A stretch of DNA of 64,000 nt from Ustulina deusta (taxonomy: Eukaryota; Ascomycota; Sordariomycetes; Xylariales; Xylariaceae). Below, piece by piece: positions 12,462-22,728 of the stretch. The position numbers were made by a program, and so were the translations under genes. The stretch is taken from positions 278,099 to 342,098 of the forward strand of contig JAJNNX010000061.1 of the NCBI GenBank assembly GCA_023159155.1. The letters are read 5' to 3'. The stretch's first letter is position 1, and each line of letters opens with the position of its first letter. The notes beneath the pieces are model-generated. The model saw only the letters and a program-made list of their open reading frames with translations, was not told the origin of the DNA and ran no database searches.

Positions 12462-13589
12462 ATGGCCGAATACACGGCCAGAATTAGTTGCCTTGCCTCG
12501 GGCAATGGCAGCAATCTGCAAGCAGTACGCATTCCAGATCTGCCTGATTCACTGGGTAGGCCAATATTTTGCTCCTTGACACTCTGCACCCCCGACAAAC
12601 TGCCTGATGTTTAGTACTTTCTAATCCATGAATTCTTGCAGCTGATGGATGCCAGCGCTTCCGGCATCATTGCAGGCACTATCGTCAAAGTCACGGTCAA
12701 CCGAAAAGATGCCTATGCGGTAACGCGAGCGGAAAGTGCCCAGCCCCCGATCCCCACCGACTACGTCAACCTTGTCAAGCATGGCTTTCTTGCGGCGGGC
12801 GAGAAAGACCCCCAGAAAGTGAAGGAGGCTCGTTTTGCTTACGACACAGCTCTGGCCGAGCGAATATTGGCAGATAAGCCAGATTTAATAGTGCTAGCTG
12901 GATGGATGCATGGTCAGTAGCGTTGTGCTCGCTTCCCAGTTCCCAGCGGCCAACCACGCCCCATTATACAGACAGCGCAAAATTGCGTTGCACGCACTGC
13001 TGTTGTACGCGAAGGGGTCAAGGCTAACATAGAACGACATAGTCATGAGTACTGGGTTTCTTAATCCCGTGGCTGTGGCCGGCGTTCCGATAATAAATAT
13101 ACACCGCATTGCCAGGTATGTTACCGCTTGACCCGGGATATCTCTCACTGTCTAATCATCTTCCCCTTAGGCATGTACGATGGCGCGGGAGCGGTACGAT
13201 TGCGAAATCTCCTCATCAACCCCCTTTCATAATGGCTGAGAACAAGAATTTGCTACGCCTGCGTATTCTCCCTATGCTCAAAAGTCCTACCAGTTTGACT
13301 ACACACCACGACTAGCTAACATCTTGGTTTTCACAGATTAAACGAGCATATGAGGACTTCAAAAGCCGGAAAACTCGAGAATGGGATCACAGGAATCATG
13401 ATCCACTACGTTGTGGAAGAAGTTGACCGTGGCGCTCCTGTCTTGACACAGGAAATCCAAATCCAAGACGGAGAGAGTCTAGAGGATCTCGAGAAAAGAA
13501 TACATGGGTATGAGCATGAATTGATTGTGAAGGCTACTGCGCTACTCGCACAGAAGATCGTAGCTGCGAAGGGATCTACAACAAGCTAA
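12462..13589 (+). pseudogene. ADE8: Phosphoribosylglycinamide formyltransferase (GART), two apparent frameshifts
   Basis: Third step of de novo purine synthesis (10-formyl-THF-dependent formylation of GAR). Five exons fit GT-AG signals: 12462-12524, 12642-12912, 13043-13115, 13171-13193, 13337-13589. Motifs run in the family order: SGNGSNLQA (phosphate loop), NRKDAYAVTRAE, DLIVLAGWMH, GVPIINIH (catalytic Asn and His), LPGMYDGA, then IMIHYVVEEVDRG with the catalytic Asp. The frame is broken twice. After INIH (13102-13104) two bases are missing, reading CACC-GCATTGCCAG where HPALPG is expected. At 13361-13364 one extra A in an AAAA run breaks DFK|AGKLENG. Both breaks can be read as homopolymer length changes (CCCC to CC, AAA to AAAA), so a sequencing or assembly error is as plausible as true decay. 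Everything else, including catalytic residues, is intact. Next gene downstream is the CDF transporter. Confidence 0.85.
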
Positions 13590-14882
13590 GTCGGAAATCA
13601 CCGAAGCATGCGGTCGAACGAAGAGGGAATGCTTGAATGAGACTCTTATCTAGGAACCACTCGCAGCTTGGAGAGGGTATGTTACGGTAATCTTACTGCA
13701 TACTGATGCATCGCACCTTTTTCCTTCACCGCAGCGACGCCACACAGAATCGAGGTGTAAGCCATCCAATTGCCCTTCACAATGCTAGATAACCCAAGGC
13801 TGGAGGTCTAGTCCAGTGGGAGGCTGTGCTTATCCGTCCTTTCCTCACGCAGCCTTCTCTCGAAGACATCGGCGACTTCGGATTCTCATTTCCCTTGTAC
13901 CCCATGAAGGAATTCTATGCTCGGCTGTAGACGTTGTTTGCATTTGGGTTTGGCAGTCAGGAAACCTACCTAGCATTCGGATGATTTCTAGTACCGACTT
14001 GAATTGGTTCCCAAAGGAAGAAGTAACTGCACAATGGCATTTTCCGCAGCAGCTCCGTACTCGGAGGATGCAACAAGGTCGCTTCCCTAGCGCAGTCGGT
14101 TCAATACGCATACATAGATTGCCGCCAAGCATTGTCGGTCTCCTTCCTAGGTATATGTGCCCTGATATGAGAGGATGGATGAGCATTCACATGCGCGTAA
14201 GCCTTAGTGATGCAAGCCCCCGGCATGCGGGAAAGCGATTTCAAGCCCGATCATAACACGGCAGAATTGGCGAGACTGAAAAGAAAGATCGGTAAAAGCT
14301 GTGTCTCTGAGTGTATACAGGATAAGATGAATTAGGTAATTCGGTTGCGATGTTTTGTAGGTGAAACTATTCCTAACTTTGTATTTGGGGGTTCCCCACC
14401 AGATTCCCTACACTACACGCTTGCGGAGGGTTAGATGAAGCGCGGGCCTGTTAGCGTCGCATTCCGGCCGCGCGACCAGTGGCCAAGCGACCAAGCGTCA
14501 ATCTACCTAGGCCGAATTCTGCAAAAGATCGGTCAGGTTCGGCGGGGGGTCGTCTCGGAACCACAGCAGCCACACGATTAGGGGCGGCTGCACGTCATGG
14601 CGCCCGCGTCGAACACCCAGCCTTGTGCTCGGAGCTCTCACTTAATACCGCAAGTTCCAGTGCACGAGAGAGACCAATTGTCTCTGTTAAAGGTTCATGT
14701 CCCGTTCCCGAGTCTTCCATCCCAATCCTGCGAGCTTAACCTTCCCTCAGACCCCCAATTGACCCCCAATTCGCCATCAATTCGCCACCAATTCGCCACC
14801 AGATTGTTGTTTGATCTGATCAGTCTACCCAAGCAAGCGCTCGATCTGGCGTAACCCCCAAGAAGGCATCTGCGCCATCATC
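13590..14882. other. Intergenic, upstream of the CDF gene
   Basis: No credible gene. The last ~150 bp before the CDF start are C/T-rich with a small tandem repeat (separate entry). An open frame at 13816-14256 (plus) has an antisense open frame and no recognisable product, so it is treated as chance. Motifs of the CCTAGGTA type occur near 14149 and 14504. Confidence 0.5.
14751..14801 (+). repeat. Short tandem repeat, ~11-bp CCAYCAATTCG units
   Basis: Two ACCCCCAATT units are followed by about three CCA(T/C)CAATTCG units, directly in the leader of the CDF transporter gene about 80-130 bp before its ATG. Probably a slippage product in the 5' UTR or core promoter; no protein site is claimed. 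Confidence 0.7.
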
Positions 14883-16631
14883 ATGACCCTGGACTTTACG
14901 CGCTCGTCATGGAGATCCAACTCTCCCCCTTCGCGCCGGAACAATAGCTCCCACCGAGGCCTCTCTGACAACCCTCGTCCAGGGGCCCTCTCGCAACTTC
15001 TGAGTCGCTCTCACACATCGCTCCACAACTACGGCAGTTCCTGGCGAGGGGGCCTTCTCGACGACGAGGAAGCCCTGCTCACCCACTCGGTTTCCTCTCA
15101 TGGCTTTGTAGAACCTGGAGATGACGAGCCTCGCCGGTCACAAGCTGACGAGCGTCGGCTCAGTCAGATCCTGAATAGCGATCCCGTGCGGTCCATGCGC
15201 TTGATCGGGAATTCAAACCCTCGATACAAATGGGAGCGATATTGGAAGACGGACGAGCAACTGAGGGCCTTCTCGAAGCCTGTGCGGGAATACTACGAGC
15301 GCACCAACTACCTTGTCCAACAATACTTGTATATCGACCGCTTGCTCGATAGCAGTCTCCCCCACGACCTGCTCAATGAGTACAATGACCTCCCACACAG
15401 CTCGTTCAAAGGTGTCGAGGTACCCGAGACTATTGCGGAGGAAGCCGCAAGTTTACCTAAATCCATCACAATCCCTATGGGCAGCAGACCTTCGGACGAA
15501 GATTCGATCTCTGCTACTCCAAGTCCACGGTACGGATCCCAAATTAGCAACCTCATCATCTCAGACGAGAACCCTTCAGCGTTGAAAGCAAGTCCGACAA
15601 AGAAGGTTAAGCGGACCCCCAAGGACATATATCGTCCCACGGAAACCACGCCGCTGTTTGATATTGAAGACGACGAGGACCATGGGGCAGATAAACCAGA
15701 GGTCCCCCTCCTCGAGGAGGATGAGGATGTTGACAGCGGCTCTCCGATTGTCACATTTGCCATTTACGTGAACTTCACCGCGAACGTGCTCTTGCTCGCG
15801 GGAAAGGTCGCCGTCATGATCTCCGTCTCATCCATGTCCGTGCTGGCGAGTTTGGTCGACGCCGTCCTGGATTTCTTGTCTACCGTCATTGTCTGGATAA
15901 CGACGGTGTTGATATCCCGTCAGGATCAATATAAGTACCCTGTCGGAAGACGGAGACTCGAGCCCCTGGGCGTCCTCGTATTCTCGGTCATCATGATTAC
16001 GTCCTTCGTGCAAGTAGCGCTGCAATCCATCGAGCGGTTAGCATCGCAGAACCGCGAGATCATCGAGCTCGGGATCCCCGAGATCTCAATCATGGTCAGC
16101 ACTGTCGTGATCAAGGGCCTCTGCTGGCTCTGGTGTCGACTAGTGAGGAACTCGAGCGTACAGGCCTTGGCCGCCGACGCCATGACCGACGTGATCTTCA
16201 ACACCGGATCCATCTTATTCCCGATCCTCGGCTTCTGGCTGGGGATATGGTGGCTCGATGCGCTAGGCGGTCTCGTGCTCTCCCTGATCGTCATCAAAAA
16301 CTGGTCTCAGACCTCCCTGCAGCACATCAAGAACTTGTCGGGCTTCTCGGCTACCGCCGATCAGCGAAACATACTCCTCTATCTCACAATGCGCTTCGCC
16401 AAGACAATCCGCAAGATCCAGGGCATCCAAGCCTACCATTCTGGTGATAAGCTCATCGCCGAGGTCGACATTATCCTCGACGCGTCCACGACATTGCGGG
16501 ACTCCCACGACCTCAGCGAGAGTTTGAGTTACGTGCTCGAATCTGTCCCGATTGTGGATCGCGCCTTCGTGCATGCTGACTACGCGGTTTACAATTTCCT
16601 CCCTACGCATATGGAGCAGCAGAGTGGATAA
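14883..16631 (+). CDS. Cation diffusion facilitator metal transporter, Mn-CDF type
   Basis: Intronless, 582 residues. A hydrophilic N-terminus of about 285 residues (Ser/Arg-rich, with an acidic stretch just before the membrane part) precedes the six-helix cation_efflux domain, beginning near FAIYVNFTANVLLLAG (residue 292). The metal site motifs are D326-A-V-L-D330 in helix 2 and D432-A-M-T-D436 in helix 5. DxxxD in both helices is the signature of the manganese-transporting CDF subgroup, as opposed to HxxxD in Zn-CDFs. A cytosolic C-terminal domain follows (AEVDIILD..., ending AFVHADY, 561-567). Expected role: proton-coupled Mn2+ export from the cytosol into an organelle or out of the cell; substrate is inferred from the motif and the compartment is not shown. 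ATG 14883 is the first in frame after the C/T-rich leader. Confidence 0.92.
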   Translation: MTLDFTRSSWRSNSPPSRRNNSSHRGLSDNPRPGALSQLLSRSHTSLHNYGSSWRGGLLDDEEALLTHSVSSHGFVEPGDDEPRRSQADERRLSQILNSDPVRSMRLIGNSNPRYKWERYWKTDEQLRAFSKPVREYYERTNYLVQQYLYIDRLLDSSLPHDLLNEYNDLPHSSFKGVEVPETIAEEAASLPKSITIPMGSRPSDEDSISATPSPRYGSQISNLIISDENPSALKASPTKKVKRTPKDIYRPTETTPLFDIEDDEDHGADKPEVPLLEEDEDVDSGSPIVTFAIYVNFTANVLLLAGKVAVMISVSSMSVLASLVDAVLDFLSTVIVWITTVLISRQDQYKYPVGRRRLEPLGVLVFSVIMITSFVQVALQSIERLASQNREIIELGIPEISIMVSTVVIKGLCWLWCRLVRNSSVQALAADAMTDVIFNTGSILFPILGFWLGIWWLDALGGLVLSLIVIKNWSQTSLQHIKNLSGFSATADQRNILLYLTMRFAKTIRKIQGIQAYHSGDKLIAEVDIILDASTTLRDSHDLSESLSYVLESVPIVDRAFVHADYAVYNFLPTHMEQQSG

Positions 16632-17229
16632 ATCTGCGACTATGGTTTGTTCGCCCTTACAGCGCGTTCTCTTTGCGATTGTGAGAGACGGTATTATGCA
16701 GACCAGTATCAAAGCTGTCGCTAGGCGCAGATGGGGTTGTTGAGAATGGAGATGCTCGGCGCGCAATGATGGGCGACAGCCGCAAACGGCCTCCTTGTAA
16801 ATATATAAGTCCCTTCTGAGTATAGCCGTTCCGTACTGGTGACGTTGATCCATGTGTATGAGCGTTCGCGTCGAGGGTTATTTTTTTTTTGGCCCGGCTG
16901 ACGCTGACTCTTCTCGAAAGGCCACTTGTATGAATGCGAAATGGCCATACTAAGACAACTCTCGTTAACTAGTGAGCCTTATCACCATGATCGTAGCTCA
17001 AGCTATTTTCAGCGGCGTTATTGGTGGCCACAGAAGCACTACCAGATAAATGCCAAGATGATGTTCGACACCGTCATGGTGGGCATCATTCTCATTGGTG
17101 GCTGGGGCATGATAGGTAATGGGACCTGGGATGTTGGTAGTTTCATTGCTGGTGTTGATAGGTCGTCTAGGCGCCTCACAGTCGCCCGTCTGAAGGTGGT
17201 TATCACCACTGCATTTCGTTAACAACCCG
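16632..17229. other. Intergenic, CDF 3' flank to decayed locus
   Basis: Contains the 3' UTR of the CDF gene and no recognisable gene. The plus-strand open frame at 16926-17222 is matched by an antisense frame and is not recognised. Confidence 0.4.
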
Positions 17230-18207
17230 AGGGCAGAATGAACAAACGCGTGTCGTCCACAGTGTGCTCCTATCCCTGCTCAAGTGCCTTCCATGAGAGA
17301 TAAACTTGCAGCGCGCCCTCGAGGCTTTGAACGAGCCCGAAGAAAATCGTGACAAGAAAGACGAGTACTGCAACCCAGAAGGTATACATACCATTGGACT
17401 CCGTTTCGGCGATCGAACCATCATTGGGACAGGGTCTGTGGCCTGGACTCGTCGAGAACCTGCTTCAAAATTACCAGCCGGTTGTTCCAGTAATTGAAGT
17501 TTTCAACCCGCCTCTCATGCGTCGTCAAACTTCCGCACTCGGTTGGCAAGGGGTCCAAATCATGATCTTCTATCTGCGATTCAATCCACTCCTGGGCCTT
17601 GTTGACGTTTTGCGGGACGAGTAATGAGAGAGTTTGAAGGGTCTCGTCGATGAAACTGGGAGGAAACATCGGTCGGTGGACTCTGGAATACAGCATTAGA
17701 TCCATCACGACAGGGTCTACGAGAGATGAAACACTTTCTTTGGAACTTGAGGAAGGCCACGCAGTCAAAGATCGAGGCGGTCTGGTTGTCATCCATGAGC
17801 CGCAAGTGATCTGCGAGGTTCCTCGTCCACTCAATTCTCATGCCGCCTATTTTCCTCAGATTCAATGCTGTGAATATTCTGCCAATCTGGGGCTTATCTG
17901 GCTGTAACTTCACCCCAGCTCCTGGCCCGAAGTACTTTTCCGTGAAGTCTCTCAAGGTGCCGGTGTCCTATCGAATAGTGTTCGGTCCATCGGTCCGCAG
18001 CGGAGGCTCGCCGATGCTCATCATAATCAGCAACCTAGAACAGAGGTTCGAGGACCCGTCTACACTATTGTTCAACGTTCGGTGCTCCTCCCCCAAGTTG
18101 CTGCGAGACATCTTGATGAAGGTTGGCTCGCTCCATGCCCTGTTGGATTTTAGATGCGATTTCGATAACATTGACATGCGTCGATACAGACACATGTCGA
18201 CCTCCAT
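17230..18207 (-). pseudogene. Decayed copy of a fungal multi-copy membrane-anchored hypothetical family
   Basis: Read on the minus strand, the locus contains a typical block order of a large, uncharacterised fungal family. First comes KLQPDKPQIGRIFTALNLRK, then IEWTRNLADHLRL, then PSFIDETLQTLSLLVP. Next is NNRLVILKQVLDESRP followed by a WW-DRR-GVQWYTFW-type junction. Last is a hydrophobic tail (WVAVLVFLVTIFFGLVQ) ending in LEGALQVY. It is broken in at least four places: an in-frame TAG just upstream of the DFTEKYFGPGAG segment (~17966-17968), a frameshift near 17720, TGA replacing a Trp codon at 17421-17423, and a 4-bp tandem duplication near 17384-17391 inside QWY|TFW. In other fungi the family often neighbours NLR/HET-like loci; its function is unknown. 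The N-terminal half is missing or unrecognisable. Confidence 0.75.
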
Positions 18208-18956
18208 CTAAGAGAGACGTCTGGCATTGGGAAGCGTAGTCTGGGACTTGTTAATCGCGTGGCTTGGGCCCCGCGCTTGCTTCATAGGCGAGCTAAGATC
18301 AAATCTGTTTTTAAGAGCCTACTCACTACGAGACAATTAGACTTCTTTAGACGATAAGAGTAGCTTAAGGCGGTCGTCTCATACATACCAGTTTAAGTGA
18401 AAGTGCATACAGCGAAGATCTTCGTTGGTTAGATTCGCAGAACCGCATAATCTGAGAAGGAGCTCTTTTCTCGTTTCGGGGCCAATTGAACCTGTGGGAG
18501 GGATGACTAGTTTCGCATTCATGATGAGATGAGGCTGTATCGCTAACAGTCGACTAGAAATATGACTATCATTTGTAGGGAGGGTTGAGAAGCTGTTTGG
18601 CTAGCCGGCCATTGATAAAAGTTTGACAAGGAACGATTACCATCCGATGGTGGCGTGACGGTAAATTGACACGCGCCAAAGACTAAGCGCCGCAGCATCT
18701 CAGCCCATCCCCTCTCCATCTTACAAACTCCAATGGCACTGCATATAAGGTCGGCGAGCTGGAAGTCTTCGATACGTAAACCTACAGAGCACCAGCAAAA
18801 TGTATGGTATATGGGGCTGTTTCGATGAGTATGCCTGACTCGTTCACGATTCTGGACCTCCTTCGACCTCAGGCATATCCCTATCCAAAGTCTTCAACGG
18901 GGCTATATCGGGGGCTTCTAGTTCGCAAGTATCCCTGATGGGATGCGCAAAGCCCC
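18208..18956. other. Intergenic, nothing recognised
   Basis: No open frame of note on either strand. Composition is ordinary. May be further eroded remains of the neighbouring decayed genes. Confidence 0.4.
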
Positions 18957-20147
18957 GTGAGAAACACCTTCACAAATGAAATCGCGGGAAAGATTAGAAG
19001 AACAGCTCCCAGAATCGAAATCCTTCCTTTGGCTTTTCATTGTTTATGGTTGGAAAGTTGCCCGAGAAGACTAAACCCACTATTATTATCGTCTCATATG
19101 ACAAAGCACGCAGAAAAGCGGCATCCCAGATGGTCAAAGCAAAAGGGTATCTTAACCAGGTATCCGGGCTTCGAACTAGGTAGGACATTGTTCCGTTGCG
19201 GCTGAGTTTGAGGATCTCAGACAGCTTTGCCCCGACCCTGAGCCATCAGCATCAATCCTATAATCTACCGAGGATTGTGAAAACCCCCAGTACCTAGGCG
19301 GTGAGAACGGCCCTGGAGCAGAAATCCTGGGCTTGCTGTCTGCGAAGGTGTACGCCTTCGAGTACCTAAGTTCTACAAAGGCCACTCGGCTCTACATCCA
19401 CACATCACCACATTCGCATCGCCGTGCGGCTACGAGCCTAAAGCAATGGGCGACTCATAGCGACTCATCAAGCGAATCCGACGATTTTGAGATCACCGAG
19501 ACGGATGATTGGGACGACGACGATGACGACGGAGACATCAAAACCTTGACGGCTATCACGAGTTCTGGGAGCAAACCCCCCTTTGAGCATTCCGACTGTG
19601 AGGAAAACCTGCTCAAAAGTGACGACTCCCAGCGATTGTCTGAGCTAAATATCCGAACACGTATTACCACTGCGCCGTCTATAATGTGCGAATACGACTG
19701 CGTCGCTCATATCTTCGAGGACGATGACGACTTACCCCAGATTTGTGAGCAAATTGGGTCAGTTGTCAGCGTTGACCAAGAGCTTGACATTGCCGTGGGT
19801 AAACTCAAGCCAGACAGAAATATGATGCCCCCCCTGTTACGTATTCACTTTCACAACTCTGGATGTGACACCTTCTCGCTAATGATGGCTTAACCAACAC
19901 GGCTGTTGTGGTAAAAACCACGCACCATCCAGAAATCAGGGGCCGGCTCTCGAGGACACCGTTTTGCACCCTGTTTCCCGGGACAAGAAAATTTCTAGAG
20001 CTACACAGTGTACAATTAAGCACTTCAATTCGTCCGGGCGAGAGTCGTAGTTGGGCATTCGATAACCAGGGGGAAGTTGTCGGCTTCGTTGTAACCGGGA
20101 ACCCCAAGTCTGTGTCATGTCTGCTGCTTCCCACCCTGTCAGCTTGA
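18957..20147 (+). pseudogene. Probable remnant of a fungal protein with a GDSGSW-type segment
   Basis: Three consecutive plus-strand openings look like pieces of one broken gene: 18957-19205, 19333-19893 and 19908-20147. The middle one (187 codons) holds an acidic run (DDWDDDDDDGD) and CEYDCVAHIFEDDDD. The last holds PGESRSWAFDN followed by GEVVGFVVTGNP. This resembles the GDSGSWV...GxVVAGxP segment near the C-terminus of a large uncharacterised fungal family, where Ser in GDSG recalls trypsin-like hydrolases. Here GDSG has become GESR, so any such activity would be lost. Frame changes and stops between the pieces, and the lack of a credible start, point to a pseudogene. Family assignment is from memory and tentative. 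Confidence 0.42.
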
Positions 20148-22728
20148 TATTCAATGTTTTCGCTTCTAAATAAACGAATTGAAGTTTAGACCAGCGGTCC
20201 AACGAAGGAAACGGATAGCGAGCCGCTCCTTTTCGACATTTCAGAAGAAAACCGCAACCAGGCACGGCGGAGCCTGGATGACAATCGAGATAATAGCAGA
20301 AATGCCAGCCCTGGTGGAAGCCCCCTTGCGCGACATCCCAAACGTGCCTAGGGGTATGCCAGATGATGATGCAATGACTGTTGCACGCAAATTGCCCCCT
20401 CCATGTATATTCAGCCAACGCATAGACCGTGGGACGCCATCTACTATGGCATGCTCAACTACGACACTGTTGTATGAGCACAAGCCAGACACTCCACAGA
20501 CCCTAGAAAGTCTACTTCGCATTAACACAGAATCGGCCAGTAGTAGCTTTGTAAGCAAGGACATTTTTTAGCAAGATAAGTTAACCACGCTACGAATGGA
20601 AATCGAGAGGGTAAGGGAAATCACACAAGGCAAAGACGGGCGTTTACAACGACCCATCAGAGGTGACCTGAATTACGGCTTCACAAAGGATACCACGCCA
20701 CTACAACACGGAGATCACACCAGCTTGCAACTTGGCTCCAGTCAAGACTTAGCACCTACACGGCGACAATCAAGTCCTTCTGATCCATTCCTAACCGGGT
20801 GGCTTAAGGCCGTTATGACTAAACTAGAGATGAACCGCGGCGCCATCGAATAATGAACAACTATGCCGCGGACTCAAGCCGACGCGAACGAAGCGCTAAG
20901 CCAGGAGAACAGCGAGCTGGAAAAAGACATCAAGCATGCAATATAGAAGTGTCCACGAAGAAGGCCCTCGATAGTCGAGCCGATCGTGAAGACTTACTGA
21001 AGATCGCTTCTGACTTGAGGGGTGTTTAAGGTAGTCATTACGTAGACCCCGTTCGCAGCTCGATCAAAGTAAAAAAGGAGGTGCAGCCACCTCTCATAGA
21101 TATTGCGTATATGCCCCCTCTCCCCTTGGATGATACGAGAACTGCGGGGGCCGCCAGTAATTCCCGACAAATTATCGAGCTTGCAGAGGCAGCTGTTCAC
21201 ACGTAGGTCCTCGGTACTAAGCTCACCTTCTTCGGCATTTTCGATGATCCAGAGCCCTCCGCTTATAGATCCTATTTGGGGAATCCATAGAGTAGTGGAA
21301 GAAGATGAAGATGATGAAATGGGCGATGTGAGTGTCGTTACAGAGCACTTTTATCATGCATAATGGGAGACGACGCACGAGAATGGCGAGGCCCCGTGAA
21401 GGTTCAACTCGTTATCTACCTAATTATATCAGAATTCGGGACTGGCCGGTGCCACTACGACCAGGCCGTTCTCGAGGTATTGGGAACAGGATAGCCATAT
21501 GTGAACATAACAAGGGATAGGAAAGGATTCATAGCAGAGTCATCACTCTCGTACTGCCTAAGAAGCTGTTAGGTGTATAGGGCCTTGTAAGCTTATTACT
21601 TTGTTTCAACCTAAACAGGGGGGTATTTGGGAGGGCTAGCTGTTTCAAATAGCATTCCAGGTCCAGCGTGACAATGAACCGATCACGTTGCTGCAGCTCG
21701 ATGAAAGACACATATCACATAAATACCTTGTAAATGTCGCTTTGTGCGAGAAGCCCAGACACCCCCGTATGAGCCCCTGGATCCAGGAGAACGAAGCAAT
21801 GAATGTAAAAGCAATGCCTATCTGAATTGCTGATCCCTTATTGAAAGCAAATGGTACTAACACTAAACCTGCCCTTATCACGGTTCTCAACCGCCTCTTT
21901 CACAGCATGGCTTGGCCTTTGCGAACAAGACGGTACATCATACAATATTTCAGGCATTGTTAGGTAATGTATAAATAAGTCTAGGAAATTCCTCGTTCAA
22001 CAAGAGGGCCCAGAATAACTCACGTTTCGCGAGGGTAAGCGCAACTACGAGGTATTTACTCAGGTCAAGCTATCTACACATTCCTCAGGCCTCAACTAGC
22101 CAATCGAGTAAACAAAGATGCGAAGCGGTTACGACCTCTCGGGCAGCGCGAAAAATGAGCAGAGCCCACAACTATGTCCTTCTCCTTCACCACATCGATG
22201 CTGTCAATGCCAACATGGGTCTGAATCTCAAGCCTCAACTTTACCAGCAGGTCAGTCTACAGCTCGAATTCCTACGACTAAGCAGACCCAGACTCGAACA
22301 CAGGCTGAACTTCAGACTCAAACAAAGTCTGAGGCTCAGACTCAGACAAAGGCTGGACGTGAAGATAGTCCGAAGCCGACTTCTCTTGACCTGGGCGTAT
22401 TTGGGGGCACTTGTCTTTGATTACCAGGTTACTTAATGTTCCCCATGCGATAGACTCAAGTTACGAGCACGCTCCCTAAGTCGATAGAGTAATTCTAAGA
22501 AATAGATCAAGCATACATCTATACTTGAAGTTAATGAATTTGATATCGTAGACTGATGATTCCCATTTCATCACGTAGCGCAATGGGAAGTGATTCGTTT
22601 TGAATGGCACCATACTAGAGCTTACTAGTGATATTAAAAATGAATAAATATAGAAGGCCTGATCGACGACGCGAACTGAAATTTGTCCAAGGCTACCACC
22701 GTGTCGTGCCAAAAATTTCTGCTTTGCT
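20148..22728. other. Degenerate region between decayed genes and STT4
   Basis: Short frames on both strands (e.g. 20179-20571, 20596-20853, 22118-22436 plus; 21645-21890 minus) show no recognisable domain. Part may continue the decayed gene upstream. At about 22285-22355 there is an imperfect repeat of CAGACTCAAACA-like units giving Gln/Thr alternation in one frame. The interval also contains the 3' flank of STT4. Confidence 0.4.

Noticed and set aside
13194..13336. Alternative splicing that would repair the ADE8 frame
   Set aside because: The aligned family residues run right up to both break points within exons, so no GT/AG choice visible here restores both.
22118..22436. Gln/Thr repeat ORF as a repeat protein gene
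   Set aside because: Two overlapping frames are open over the same simple repeat, so openness reflects the repeat and not coding selection.
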